DNA from: Ponticaulis profundi
GTDB lineage: Bacteria; Pseudomonadota; Alphaproteobacteria; Caulobacterales; Hyphomonadaceae
Direction of reading: 5' to 3'
Assembly: GCF_042659465.1 (NCBI RefSeq)
Contig: NZ_JBHSSW010000028.1
Location: forward strand, 62,001 to 126,000
DNA length: 64,000 bases
Shown: piece by piece, positions 23,977-32,330 of the stretch
How positions within the stretch are numbered: the stretch's first letter is position 1
How the letters are laid out: every line of letters starts with the position of its first letter
Made by a program: the position numbers and the translations under genes
The notes under the pieces: generated by a model
What the model saw: only the letters and a program-made list of their open reading frames with translations
What the model was told of the DNA's origin: nothing
The model's database searches: none

Positions 23977-24915
23977 TCAGCCGGCCTGAACGGGAACGCT
24001 GATGCGGATGGCGGGCGGCATGGCGCGTTGCAGGGCACCGACATATTTGAACATGCGGCTTTCCAAGTCCCCAAGTGCCTCTGCGATATCGGCAAAGCGT
24101 TCCTCGCGAGCCTTTTCGTCCGTCGTTGGCGAGTTGAGCGTAGACTTGCGCGCAAGCTCAAAGGATTCGCGTAGTTCTGTCGCAAAGCCACGAAGTCCGT
24201 GCGCAAAATCAATATCGCCGCGCAGCTCCCAAGCGAACGGGGTATCATCCAATCGTACCTGCATGGTTTCGACTTTCTGATAGGCCTGAATGCCGCGCAT
24301 CATGTCCGCATTCGCTGGTCTGTCGCCCGGCACTGTTGGCACTGTTTCAGAAATCTCCGATGGCGATGTGTCGGCCATCGGGCCCGACGCGTCATCTGTC
24401 GCTGCGTCTTCGGTCGGGGCTGGCCTTGCATTTGCGGTGGAGATACTGGGCAGGGCTGGCATGGCGCCGCCTATACCACCTTGCGCGCCAAGAATTTTCG
24501 CCAAAGCCTGCTGGGCCTTTTGATAGGCTTTCATGATCTTTTCGAGTTCACCGCCTAGCCGCAAAAGCTGTTCAGCGAGTTTATCGGGATCATGCGCCCA
24601 CATTTTTCGGACCAGCTTCAGTTCTTCTTTCAGGCGTTCAAAGTCCTCACGCGCTCTGTTCTTCTCGCGCGATAGCCGCTCCACTTCCGGATCGCTCTGC
24701 ACGGCTGAGCTGTCGTCGCCCTCCTTTGCCTCCGACAGGAGGGGGCTGTCTTCAGATTTCGCAATAGGGGTGGCAGCGCTGGTTTGCCAGGCTCCGTGCG
24801 TGCCCTCTGGCACGTTTCCATGCCGAGCCGTCCGCCCAGTATATGGCGTCACGCTGGATGCGACGGATGAAAGAAGAGCGGTCACGGATTTTCTGCTTTT
24901 TCCGCAGTCTCCCAT
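23977..24915 (-). CDS. Hypothetical coiled-coil protein
   Basis: A 312-residue protein of no family I recognise. Residues 75-140 are strongly charged and heptad-like (EVERLSREKNRAREDFERLK onwards), a probable coiled coil. A Gly/Ala/Pro-rich, low-complexity linker follows (about 140-200). The C-terminal 100 residues look helical (MRGIQAYQKVETMQVRL, RGFATELRESFELARKS). No signal peptide or membrane segment is evident. It lies alone between the VapBC-like pair and the DUF952 gene, within the stretch separating sucC and sucD. It could be a structural or regulatory protein; no function is inferred. Confidence 0.65.
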   Translation of the reverse strand: MGDCGKSRKSVTALLSSVASSVTPYTGRTARHGNVPEGTHGAWQTSAATPIAKSEDSPLLSEAKEGDDSSAVQSDPEVERLSREKNRAREDFERLKEELKLVRKMWAHDPDKLAEQLLRLGGELEKIMKAYQKAQQALAKILGAQGGIGGAMPALPSISTANARPAPTEDAATDDASGPMADTSPSEISETVPTVPGDRPANADMMRGIQAYQKVETMQVRLDDTPFAWELRGDIDFAHGLRGFATELRESFELARKSTLNSPTTDEKAREERFADIAEALGDLESRMFKYVGALQRAMPPAIRISVPVQAG

Positions 24916-25017
24916 GACCGTTCTAAGAAAAAGCTCGACGTCAACCGCAATTTTACAGGAAATTTTGCCGAACTTACCGGTCTGCCTGAATCATTTTCTG
25001 ATCAGCGCGCCGCCGCG

Positions 25018-25356
25018 TCACAGATCGTCCGGAAACGCATGCTCATTGTTCGCGCCAAGCGTGAGCGGCCTTGTCCAGATCACATCGTCTGCTTTCAGCA
25101 CGCGATAGAGATGCGGGAATTTCGCGCCGCCGCGCGAAACTTCCCATTTGAGATCATCGCCAAGCGTGTCGGTCTCCAAGGCGAGAAGAAAGAGATTGTC
25201 CTCTCCGGCAAAATGCTTAGCGGCAGTTTCTTTCACCTGATCAGCCGTGGAGATGTGGATATAACCATCCTGCAAGTCGATCGGTGCGCCGAGCGTTTCG
25301 CCTTTCGCTTCAAATTCGGCCTGTTCGTTGGCGCGGAGGATTTTGTAGATCAGCAT
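25018..25356 (-). CDS. DUF952 family protein
   Basis: A 112-residue protein beginning MLIYKILRANEQAEF, with DGYIHISTADQV at about 30-41 and FPHLYRVL near 80, the DUF952 signature. An upstream reading extends to 25518, but the ATG at 25356 matches the family start, and the 25488 hairpin lies inside the longer version. Function is unknown; structures of related proteins resemble ADP-ribosylation folds, as far as I recall. In many alphaproteobacteria it sits beside pyrD, but not here. Confidence 0.85.
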   Translation of the reverse strand: MLIYKILRANEQAEFEAKGETLGAPIDLQDGYIHISTADQVKETAAKHFAGEDNLFLLALETDTLGDDLKWEVSRGGAKFPHLYRVLKADDVIWTRPLTLGANNEHAFPDDL

Positions 25357-25487
25357 GCTTGCAGTCCCTGAGGGTCGTCGTGTGATCGCAGGTTCCAGAC
25401 GTGGTCTCGAACCCATGCCAGAGCGCAGGCCATAGGGCCAGTCTGATGTTTCAGGCCGTGGTGTTTGCCTTTCACGAACGCCAAAAC

Positions 25488-25515
25488 AAAAAAGGCGAGC
25501 CGAAGCTCGCCTTTT
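25488..25515 (-). terminator. Terminator of sucC
   Basis: The stem AAAAGGCGAGC and its complement with loop CGAA lies 24 bases past the sucC stop, followed on the minus strand by a U-rich run. It confirms that the sucC transcript can end before reaching the inserted genes and sucD. Confidence 0.92.
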
Positions 25516-25538
25516 CAAAGTCAGGATGAAACCAGACC

Positions 25539-26732
25539 TTATTTCTTCACAGCGTCTGTGATTTTCTTCGCAGCGTCGTCGAGATCATCTGCCGGGATCA
25601 CGTTGAGGCCGGAATTCGCGATGATTTCCTTGCCCTTCTCAACGTTCGTACCTTCGAGGCGAACAACGAGCGGCACAGAGAGGTTTGTCTCTTTTACTGC
25701 AGCGATGACACCTTCAGCGATGACGTCACACTTCATGATACCACCGAAAATGTTGACGAGGATGCCCTCAACATTCGGGTCTTTCATGATGATCTTGAAC
25801 GCTGCAGCAACTTTCTCTTTGGAAGCACCGCCGCCGACGTCACAGAAGTTGGCTGGCTCAGCGCCGTAGAGTTTGATGATGTCCATCGTGGCCATAGCGA
25901 GGCCAGCACCGTTCACCATGCAACCAATATTGCCATCGAGCGAGATGTAAGCGAGGTCCCATTCGGACGCTTCGATTTCTTTCTCGTCTTCTTCGGTCGT
26001 GTCACGCAGTTCCATGATGTCCGGGTGACGGAACAGAGCGTTGCCGTCGAAAGAGACTTTTGCGTCGAGCACGCGCAGGTGCTGATCTTCCATGACGATC
26101 AGCGGGTTGATCTCGAGCATGGACATGTCTTTTTCGGTGAAGGCCTTGTAGAGGATCGGGAAGAGCTTGAAGCCATCTTCCTTCGCTGTGCCTTCAAGCT
26201 TCAGAGCTTTGCAAAGCTCTTCGCAATCGGCTTCAGTGACGCCCTGTGTCGGGTCGATATTGATGGTGAGGATTTTCTCTGGCGTCGATTCAGCCACGTC
26301 CTCAATGTCCATGCCGCCTTCTGTCGACACAACGAATGCAGGCTGGCCTGTTTCGCGGTTGACGAGCAGAGAGCAGTAAAGCTCTGTCGCGATGTCGGCA
26401 CCGTCTTCAATGTAGATGCGGTTGACTTGCTTGCCTTCCGGACCGGTCTGGTGCGTGACGAGCGTTTTGCCGAGCATGGCTTTGACGTTTTCGTAGACTT
26501 CTTCAGGAGAGAAGGCGAGGCGAACGCCGCCCTTTTCGCCTGCGTCAGCTTCCTTGAATTTACCCTTACCGCGACCACCAGCGTGAATCTGACTCTTTAC
26601 GACCCAGAGAGGGCCTGGAAGCTTTGCTGCAGCCTCTGCTGCTTCGTCTACGGAAAATACGGCATAACCGTCTGCAACCGGAGCGCCGAAGGATTTCAGC
26701 ACAGCTTTTGCCTGGTGCTCGTGAATGTTCAT
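25539..26732 (-). CDS. sucC: Succinyl-CoA synthetase beta subunit
   Basis: A 397-residue ATP-grasp subunit starting MNIHEHQAKAVLKSFG. It shows the nucleotide-binding AGGRGKGKF loop, EINPLIV, and the C-terminal NIFGGIMKCDVIAEGVI and VRLEGTNVEKG motifs. Length is typical. It pairs with SucD in the TCA cycle. The gene has its own terminator, about 200 bases of non-coding DNA upstream, and stands apart from sucD by 2.3 kb and from mdh by about 9 kb. Confidence 0.97.
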   Translation of the reverse strand: MNIHEHQAKAVLKSFGAPVADGYAVFSVDEAAEAAAKLPGPLWVVKSQIHAGGRGKGKFKEADAGEKGGVRLAFSPEEVYENVKAMLGKTLVTHQTGPEGKQVNRIYIEDGADIATELYCSLLVNRETGQPAFVVSTEGGMDIEDVAESTPEKILTINIDPTQGVTEADCEELCKALKLEGTAKEDGFKLFPILYKAFTEKDMSMLEINPLIVMEDQHLRVLDAKVSFDGNALFRHPDIMELRDTTEEDEKEIEASEWDLAYISLDGNIGCMVNGAGLAMATMDIIKLYGAEPANFCDVGGGASKEKVAAAFKIIMKDPNVEGILVNIFGGIMKCDVIAEGVIAAVKETNLSVPLVVRLEGTNVEKGKEIIANSGLNVIPADDLDDAAKKITDAVKK

Positions 26733-26933
26733 GGATGCTGCCTCTATTGTTGATGGCGGCGTAAGCCCCCTAAGACAGGACTGGGTTATAACAATCGGGT
26801 AAGGGCTGGCAACTCCGTCGTTAGGGGAATTGTTTTCTTTCTGCCGCCAAATTTCAGACTCCGGGGCAAGAACGCTACGTAAAGCGGTTTTTCTGCCAAA
26901 GCTTTTGCCACCATCCGCGCGGGAAACAGGCGT

Positions 26934-28175
26934 TTAGTGTGTGCCGTCTGTGCGTGGATCGATCTCGACGCCCGCAAGGGAGGTCGGGTTGACGAACTCA
27001 TAGGATTCGCGCTCGTCATCCTCGACTGCGGCTTTTGCGCGACGTCTCCAGAGCATGGCGACCAGCAGGAAGAAGCCCATGAAGATCTCGGCAATGAACA
27101 GGCCGCGTGTTTCCAGCGGTGAACTCATGATGAAGCCGAACAGGATTGGGCCGATCACAGAGCCTGCGGCCCAGACGAATAACAGGCCGGACATCATGCG
27201 AGAAATCTTGTCCGGCTCACAGCGATCTGCCGCGTGTGCCACGCACAACCCATAGAAGGAAAGCGCGCCAGCGCCCCACAGGGCAACAAGCCCCTGTATC
27301 AGTAGGGATGACGGGCTGCCGTCCAGAATGGCGAGAAAGAGGGCGGCCACGCCGGAAAGCGCGCCCATAATGCCAACGACGATGCGTCGGTCGATGCGGT
27401 CGGAAATATAACCGGCCGGGAACTGGCTGATCACACCGCCCAGAAACGCGGCTGCCATCAATTGGGCAGCGGTCCCGGCAATCGATCCGCTTTCGGCCTT
27501 TTCGGCAAATATTGGCAACAGAGAGAGAAAGCCCGTGTTCGACACGCCGGCTACGAAAACGCCGATCACGGCGGACGGGGCAACTTCCACCATGCGCTTG
27601 AACGGGAACGGGGAGGCATCTGGCGGATCGGGTTGCACCCGGCGTGTCACGCAGATTGGGATCAGCGCAAGCGACATGAAGATACCGCACCACATATAGG
27701 GCTCCAGATCGGCTGGCAGGTTTCCGGTCGCGAGGAAGGGGCCCAGAATGAGCGCCATTTTGGCGGCGACGTGATAAATGCCGAGTACAGCGCCGCGCTT
27801 TTCCGGCGGTGTGACCTCTGTCATCCAGCTTTCATCGCTCGCGAGCATCAGTGCGAAGCTGACGCCGTGCGCAAATCGCATAATGCTCCAGACATAGGGG
27901 TCGCGGAACATGGCCATGATGAGGGTGGTTGCGGCGGCAATCCCGGCGGCGAAGGCAAAACAACGGATATTGCCGATGCGACGGATCACTTTCGGTGCGT
28001 TGGCTGCGCCGATCATGAAGCCTGCAGAATAGATCGCGGCGATAATACCGATCACGCCATTGGACAAATTCTGATCGCCAAGGGCGAGCGGCACTATGAC
28101 GCCGAGCAGGCCGCCTGCAATCTGTAACAGAGCGGCGGCCAGAATGAGGGTCGCGACGTTTCTAAAAGCCAGCAT
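26934..28175 (-). CDS. Major facilitator superfamily transporter
   Basis: A 413-residue inner-membrane protein with about 12 hydrophobic segments starting at MLAFRNVATLILAAALLQIA. It carries an MFS-type intracellular loop near ISDRIDRRIVVGIMGAL (loop 8-9) and SWMTEVTPPEKRGAVLGIYH. The pattern is reminiscent of the YcaD family. The ATG at 28175 is chosen because upstream starts add polar sequence without a membrane segment. The substrate cannot be told. Confidence 0.85.
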   Translation of the reverse strand: MLAFRNVATLILAAALLQIAGGLLGVIVPLALGDQNLSNGVIGIIAAIYSAGFMIGAANAPKVIRRIGNIRCFAFAAGIAAATTLIMAMFRDPYVWSIMRFAHGVSFALMLASDESWMTEVTPPEKRGAVLGIYHVAAKMALILGPFLATGNLPADLEPYMWCGIFMSLALIPICVTRRVQPDPPDASPFPFKRMVEVAPSAVIGVFVAGVSNTGFLSLLPIFAEKAESGSIAGTAAQLMAAAFLGGVISQFPAGYISDRIDRRIVVGIMGALSGVAALFLAILDGSPSSLLIQGLVALWGAGALSFYGLCVAHAADRCEPDKISRMMSGLLFVWAAGSVIGPILFGFIMSSPLETRGLFIAEIFMGFFLLVAMLWRRRAKAAVEDDERESYEFVNPTSLAGVEIDPRTDGTH

Positions 28176-28272
28176 GATCTTCGATTGATTTTTTGAGTTG
28201 AAGCAAAGCCAGTCCAGCATGATTGGCGCTTGCCGACAAGTTTGTTGGCTTTGCTTTAAACTCGGATGAATC

Positions 28273-28677
28273 TCAACCCCAGTTTCCACCAAAGAACATA
28301 GCATGGAGCAATCTGCCAGGCATGAAGGCAATTGCGCCTGGGATCAGAAGGGCGCCGAAGATCAGCCCGCGGGCTGCTTGCTTGTGTCGCTTCCAGTCTC
28401 GCTTGGCGATGCCCATCGCTACACCGAACAGCCCCATAAAGGTTATGGGCACGAAGATGTGGATGAAGCTCGGCCAGCCATGGTTGAGATGCATGATGAA
28501 CATAGCGGAGACGGCTGTGATGGCGAGCAGGATCGCTGTCGTAATGCCCAGAATGCGATGCGCGCTTCGTCCTCGTGGTAGTAATAATAGTGAGAGTCCC
28601 AGAAATAAGGCCCCGACTGCTCCAATCGCATGGATCTGGATGGCGGGGCTGGCATAGGAAAAAAGTTCTAAATTCAT
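28273..28677 (-). CDS. DUF2306-like membrane protein
   Basis: A 134-residue protein with four predicted membrane segments and conserved polar residues (QIHAIGA, GRSAHRILG, MHLNHGWPSFIHIF) matching the DUF2306 membrane family. Histidines inside or beside the helices could bind heme or metal, by inference. It follows the DUF2141 gene by 51 bases on the same strand and is probably cotranscribed with it. Confidence 0.75.
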   Translation of the reverse strand: MNLELFSYASPAIQIHAIGAVGALFLGLSLLLLPRGRSAHRILGITTAILLAITAVSAMFIMHLNHGWPSFIHIFVPITFMGLFGVAMGIAKRDWKRHKQAARGLIFGALLIPGAIAFMPGRLLHAMFFGGNWG

Positions 28678-28728
28678 GAGGCGTGTCCCGGTGAAGGAGG
28701 GCTCCTCGCAGAGAGGAGCCGGTCTGAA

Positions 28729-29184
28729 CTAGCGAAGCTTGATGGTTTGCGTTTGGGCATCTTCGGATACAGAAAAGCGGATATCGTCCCATTGAGGTGG
28801 TCCGAGTTTCGGGAGCGCATCGTTTGAAAAACCATAGGGTTCGACCGGAATGCCAAATTTTCCGAGGTTCAGCTTTCCGTCTCCATTCACGTCCTGAAAC
28901 AGGGTGATCGCGTAATCGCCTTCCGGTAGGTCTGAAAACTCAGACTCCAGAGTGTTGTCTGAGACTGTTGGTCGGATACCTTGCAGCGCATCTTTGACGC
29001 GATAGTTTTCTGCGCCCTGAAAAATCGCAATCATCATGCGACCCGTCGGGGTCTCAATCCCATCAACCTTGATCGTGAGTGTATGTGTATTGGCCTGAGC
29101 GCTGGCATTTGCAAGCGCTGGTGTCGATGCGAGGAAAAGGCCTGCAATGCTCAGTGCGGCGAGTGCTGATTTGGCGTGTGTCAT
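28729..29184 (-). CDS. Secreted DUF2141 protein
   Basis: A 151-residue protein with a clean signal peptide (cleavage near TPALA, residue 25) and a single DUF2141 beta-sandwich. Typical motifs are GRMMIAIFQ, FSDLPEGDYAITLFQDVNGD, KLNLGKFGIPVEPYGFSN and a WDDIRF segment. It is expected in the periplasm or outside the cell; no reaction is known. It is first in an operon with the DUF2306 gene and faces the membrane LytTR regulator across 180 bases carrying direct repeats. Confidence 0.9.
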   Translation of the reverse strand: MTHAKSALAALSIAGLFLASTPALANASAQANTHTLTIKVDGIETPTGRMMIAIFQGAENYRVKDALQGIRPTVSDNTLESEFSDLPEGDYAITLFQDVNGDGKLNLGKFGIPVEPYGFSNDALPKLGPPQWDDIRFSVSEDAQTQTIKLR

Positions 29185-29298
29185 TGGATCATCTCTTTTC
29201 AGTTTGCGCAGCGACCGGGCTGGTGCGCTGCTGACGAGATGACTTTGTGGCCAGGTAGAAACGAAGGCGCGCCGATTTGCATAAAAGGGGTGCTGGCA

Positions 29299-29376
29299 TT
29301 CGCGAAACGTCGCTATTGTTGTTCGCGAAGCGTGAGTGACATGTTCAAAATCAGGGGGTTACCGTTTGCGAAGCGT
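29299..29376. promoter_or_regulatory. Three TTCGCGAARCGT-type direct repeats, candidate LytTR sites
   Basis: Twelve-base repeats start at 29299 (TTCGCGAAACGT), 29322 (TTCGCGAAGCGT) and 29365 (TTTGCGAAGCGT). The first two are 23 bases apart, about two helical turns, as LytTR dimers prefer. They lie in the divergent region between DUF2141 and the LytTR gene, and the third overlaps that gene's likely start. They are likely sites of regulation of both directions. Confidence 0.55.
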
Positions 29377-30121
29377 GATTAACTGGCGAAAGCGCGGTCT
29401 GGATCTCGCGGTTCTCGCGGGAATCGGAACGTTTCTTTCGATCGTCAGCCCTTACGGCGCCACATCGGCCATGCCGGTTTGGGGAAGTTGGCTCTACTGG
29501 GTTGGGCTGATTATCTATGGCGCTCTGATCGGAGAGTTTTTCGCCTGGAGTACAGCCCGATTTCTTTCCGGTCTGCCCGACTGGATTCATTGGCTGATTG
29601 TGTCCCCGTCGACCGCACTGATGGTGACGCCAGTTATTGCGATCGTGCATTCCCTGTTCAGTAGCGCGATACCTCTGCGATTTCTGCCAACGCTCTACCT
29701 TATGGTTTGGGTTATCTCTGCTGCCGTCACAGGCATTGGCTATCTGAGGAGCCATGGCCAGAAACAGGCGGAGCGTGTGGGTGAATCGGATACGGGCAAA
29801 CTGGCTTTGCGAAGTTTTTCAGATCGTCTTCCGGTGCCATTTCGAACCGCTGAATTATATGCCCTGTCATCCGAAGATCACTATCTCCGGGTCTATACGA
29901 GTGCGGGCGAGCACATGTTGCTGGAGCGCCTCGGGCATGCGGTTCAAGCGCTTCAGGAGGCGCCTGGGTTGCAGACGCACCGATCTTGGTGGGTCGCTGA
30001 AAACGCGATTGAGCGCGCACAAAGCCAGTCCGGCAAGATTACGCTGACGCTGAAAAATGGCGTTCAAGTCCCGGTATCTCGTTCATTTCAGAAGCGCGTC
30101 CGCGAAGCGGGATGGATCTGA
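29366..30121 (+). CDS. Membrane-bound LytTR transcription regulator
   Basis: A roughly 250-residue protein with four membrane segments (about residues 10-130) and a C-terminal LytTR DNA-binding domain (PVPFRTAELYALSSEDHY, LERLGHAVQAL, QTHRSWWVAENAIE, VPVSRSFQKRVREAG). It has no receiver domain, so it is a one-component membrane regulator. The start is uncertain: TTG at 29366 has AGGGGG 7 bases upstream, while GTG codons at 29336 or 29375 also give open frames. It diverges from DUF2141/DUF2306, the probable targets. Confidence 0.85.
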   Translation: MRSVINWRKRGLDLAVLAGIGTFLSIVSPYGATSAMPVWGSWLYWVGLIIYGALIGEFFAWSTARFLSGLPDWIHWLIVSPSTALMVTPVIAIVHSLFSSAIPLRFLPTLYLMVWVISAAVTGIGYLRSHGQKQAERVGESDTGKLALRSFSDRLPVPFRTAELYALSSEDHYLRVYTSAGEHMLLERLGHAVQALQEAPGLQTHRSWWVAENAIERAQSQSGKITLTLKNGVQVPVSRSFQKRVREAGWI

Positions 30122-30131
30122 CGTTAGGTTG

Positions 30132-31445
30132 CTAGTGTGAAGCTGTATCTGTTGAAGGCATTTGCGCATCGCCGTCTCTCAGATCCATGCGCCCAACCAG
30201 TTCGTTGACGAAGAGAATATGGCTGCGAAGTCGATAAAGTTCGTCGGTATAGGCTTCAGGCACTTCGACGCGTCCGACTTCTGCCTGCAGATGAGCGAGT
30301 TCCAGCCTGACTTCTGTCAATTCCTCATCCGTCGTGGCCGCGCGGCCGCGGCGTTCCAGCTCACGTAAGTCTTTGTACCAGATGTAGATTTTCCGACGTG
30401 TCCGCCAACGATAGATGGGCGGCGCAGCGCGGGCGAGCGGTATGGCCAACGTCACGAGCGGGATCATCAGAACCCATGCACGTTCCAAAAAATTCGCAAC
30501 GGCAAACGGAAAATAGCGTCGCAGAAAGCTCGGTCCGCGCGAATAGAACCGCTCAGCTTCATCCGCGAGCGCCAGATCGATCCTGTCAGGATTGGGAAAG
30601 GTGCCAGGTTCGGCAAGCAAGGTGCCCCGGCGGTGGGTGTCCACCATGGCTTCGATCAGAAGGGCCTGAATTGCCGGATGCAGCTTCTTGCTGACCACGA
30701 TTTCTGCGGCTGGAGAGATGAGCTCAATCGGCGCGCCTGGCAGATTGTCGTGCAGGTCGAGGCCGCCTTCAGGGAAAATGACGCGTTTGAGATATGGAAA
30801 TCGCCTTTCATAGGCCAAAGCGCGTTTGAAACTCATGACGGCAATGTTCGGGTCCGACAATAATTCTAGGACGAAGGGTGCATCCGGACCGGAAACCGCC
30901 ATGAGAACATCCACGTCGGAATTTCGCAGCGCTTCAGCGCCCTCTGCGCTGCTCATTGTAAAGAGCTCTGCGTCGACTGCATTATGGGCCAGAAGGTCGC
31001 TGACCAGACCTCTCGTGCCGGAGTTCGCCGATCCGGCGGCAATTCGAAGGCCATTCATATCGCGCAGTTCGTCCGGCGCTTCGCCATCGACTAGCAAACC
31101 CTGACGATAAAAGACCCATAATGGTTCGAAAAAGATGGCACCCAGTGACATCATCAGGTCGGTATCTTCGGGGGTCGCCAGCCCGCCCTGCACGATCGTG
31201 GCATCTGCCTCGCCATTGCGCAAAAGAGCCAGATTTTCTCCAGACCCATTCGTGGTCAGGATTTCAAGGCCGACATCCTTATCGTCAAAAACGCGTTTGT
31301 ATGCTTCGGCTGTCAAAGCATAGGCCCCCATTTCGGCACCGGTGGCAAAATGGATTTCCTTTGGCGGGGCAGGTGCAACAAAGCGGGTCGAAATGATGAG
31401 AGCGATCAGCATGATGACAATCGCCGGCCAGTATGTGCGCAGCAT
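30132..31445 (-). CDS. TAXI-family TRAP transporter solute-binding protein, membrane anchored
   Basis: A 437-residue protein. An N-terminal membrane anchor (about 6-26) is followed by a TAXI solute-binding domain (IHFATGAEMGAYALTAEAYK, LLRNGEADATIVQGG, IAAGSANSGTRGLVSDLL). A second membrane segment lies near residue 330 (AWVLMIPLVTLAIPLA), with a charged, probably coiled C-terminal tail that would be cytoplasmic. TAXI proteins usually feed TRAP permeases, but no permease gene is adjacent. The two-membrane layout suggests a sensory or scaffold role rather than simple uptake; this is inference. Confidence 0.85.
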   Translation of the reverse strand: MLRTYWPAIVIMLIALIISTRFVAPAPPKEIHFATGAEMGAYALTAEAYKRVFDDKDVGLEILTTNGSGENLALLRNGEADATIVQGGLATPEDTDLMMSLGAIFFEPLWVFYRQGLLVDGEAPDELRDMNGLRIAAGSANSGTRGLVSDLLAHNAVDAELFTMSSAEGAEALRNSDVDVLMAVSGPDAPFVLELLSDPNIAVMSFKRALAYERRFPYLKRVIFPEGGLDLHDNLPGAPIELISPAAEIVVSKKLHPAIQALLIEAMVDTHRRGTLLAEPGTFPNPDRIDLALADEAERFYSRGPSFLRRYFPFAVANFLERAWVLMIPLVTLAIPLARAAPPIYRWRTRRKIYIWYKDLRELERRGRAATTDEELTEVRLELAHLQAEVGRVEVPEAYTDELYRLRSHILFVNELVGRMDLRDGDAQMPSTDTASH

Positions 31446-31699
31446 AGTGATTTAACCTCGTCCCCAACAAGGAGCGATCATGCCGGAGCTGCGACCAGCA
31501 TGCCAGTCTCTTTTCAAAAATGTTGGAATCAAAGCGGCCCGTTCGTCATGACTGACACCTTCCGGCCTCACTTGCCCTGAGATCATCTTATTCTGGGACT
31601 ACTGCTCCTTATTCCCGCCGTGCTCGTCTGACCAAGTAGGTCGGAACAAAAGTGCCACTCTATGAGTTTTAAATCAGGCACGGCAGAAGGAACAGAGAC

Positions 31700-31807
31700 A
31701 TGACCGCTACCAACTGGCTCCGAAAAGCCGTTCTGGTCACGATGATTACAACGATGACCGGCGCGAGTCTCTGGCTCCTGGTTATGCAGAACGCATCACC
31801 TTTCTGA
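31700..31807 (+). CDS. 35-residue single-pass membrane peptide
   Basis: A very short ORF: ATG at 31700 and TGA at 31805-31807. AAGGAA lies 7 bases upstream. The product starts MTATNWLRKAVLVTM and continues as one hydrophobic helix ending in NASPF. It is followed by a strong hairpin at 31887, so it has a ribosome site, a coding frame and a terminator of its own. The function is unknown; a small regulator or a toxin-like peptide are both possible. Confidence 0.5.
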   Translation: MTATNWLRKAVLVTMITTMTGASLWLLVMQNASPF

Positions 31808-31886
31808 TTTCACACGCGCAAATCTCCCGTACGCAGACGGATTGTGAGACGCACACCTCTCCGGTCCACCGAACTGCGAACTTCAG

Positions 31887-31915
31887 GCCCTCGTGTTATG
31901 CCCCAACACGAGGGC
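31887..31915. terminator. Terminator between the small peptide gene and arsR-like gene
   Basis: GCCCTCGTGTT and its perfect complement, with a 7-base loop, are followed by TCATTTTATCT on the plus strand. It ends the small peptide transcript and may also serve the convergent ArsR-family gene. Confidence 0.8.
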
Positions 31916-31931
31916 TCATTTTATCTGTTGA

Positions 31932-32288
31932 TCAGCCGACCAGTTCAGGTGTCTTACAGCTTTGCTGTGTTGCCTGATTGAGCGCTTTGCAAATCGATGG
32001 ATTGTTGTCGCAGCAGGTTTCCACCAGCATGGAAATCAGATGACTGACGGCACCGATCTCGGTTTTGTAGATCATGCGTCGTCCGTCACGTTCGACAGAG
32101 AGCAGGCCTGCGTTCACAAGAATTGTCAGGTGGGCCGAAAGTTTGTTCGGCGCCACATTCAGCTCTTCTGAAATTTTGCCGGCCTGAATGCCTTCTGGCG
32201 TTGCTTTCATCAGATAACGAAAGACACGTAATCGCGTATCCTGTGCCAGGGCGGACAAGCCCATCAGCGTTTTTGAAAAATCATCCAT
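31932..32288 (-). CDS. ArsR/SmtB-family regulator with C-terminal cysteines
   Basis: A 118-residue winged helix-turn-helix protein (LSALAQDTRLRVFRYLMKA, recognition helix NKLSAHLTILVNAGLLSVER, wing DGRRMIYKTE). The C-terminus carries ETCCDNNPSICKAL, resembling the CCxGxPExC arrangement of thiolate-binding ArsR proteins that sense arsenite or metals. No ars genes are adjacent. It follows the M28 peptidase gene by 34 bases. A Fur-box-like sequence lies 24 bases before the start. Confidence 0.88.
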   Translation of the reverse strand: MDDFSKTLMGLSALAQDTRLRVFRYLMKATPEGIQAGKISEELNVAPNKLSAHLTILVNAGLLSVERDGRRMIYKTEIGAVSHLISMLVETCCDNNPSICKALNQATQQSCKTPELVG

Positions 32289-32311
32289 CTCGAATCGCCT
32301 GGATATTACTT

Positions 32312-32330
32312 GTTATTGATTATCATTCTG
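32312..32330 (-). promoter_or_regulatory. Fur-box-like sequence upstream of the ArsR-family gene
   Basis: Read on the minus strand, this 19-mer matches the classical Fur box at 15 of 19 positions (core AATGATAATCA). It lies 24 bases before the ArsR-family start and overlaps the last codons of the M28 peptidase gene. It suggests iron- or metal-dependent control. Confidence 0.45.

Noticed and set aside
27462..28127. Plus-strand ORF of 221 residues
   Set aside because: Antisense to the MFS transporter, with no recognisable motifs.
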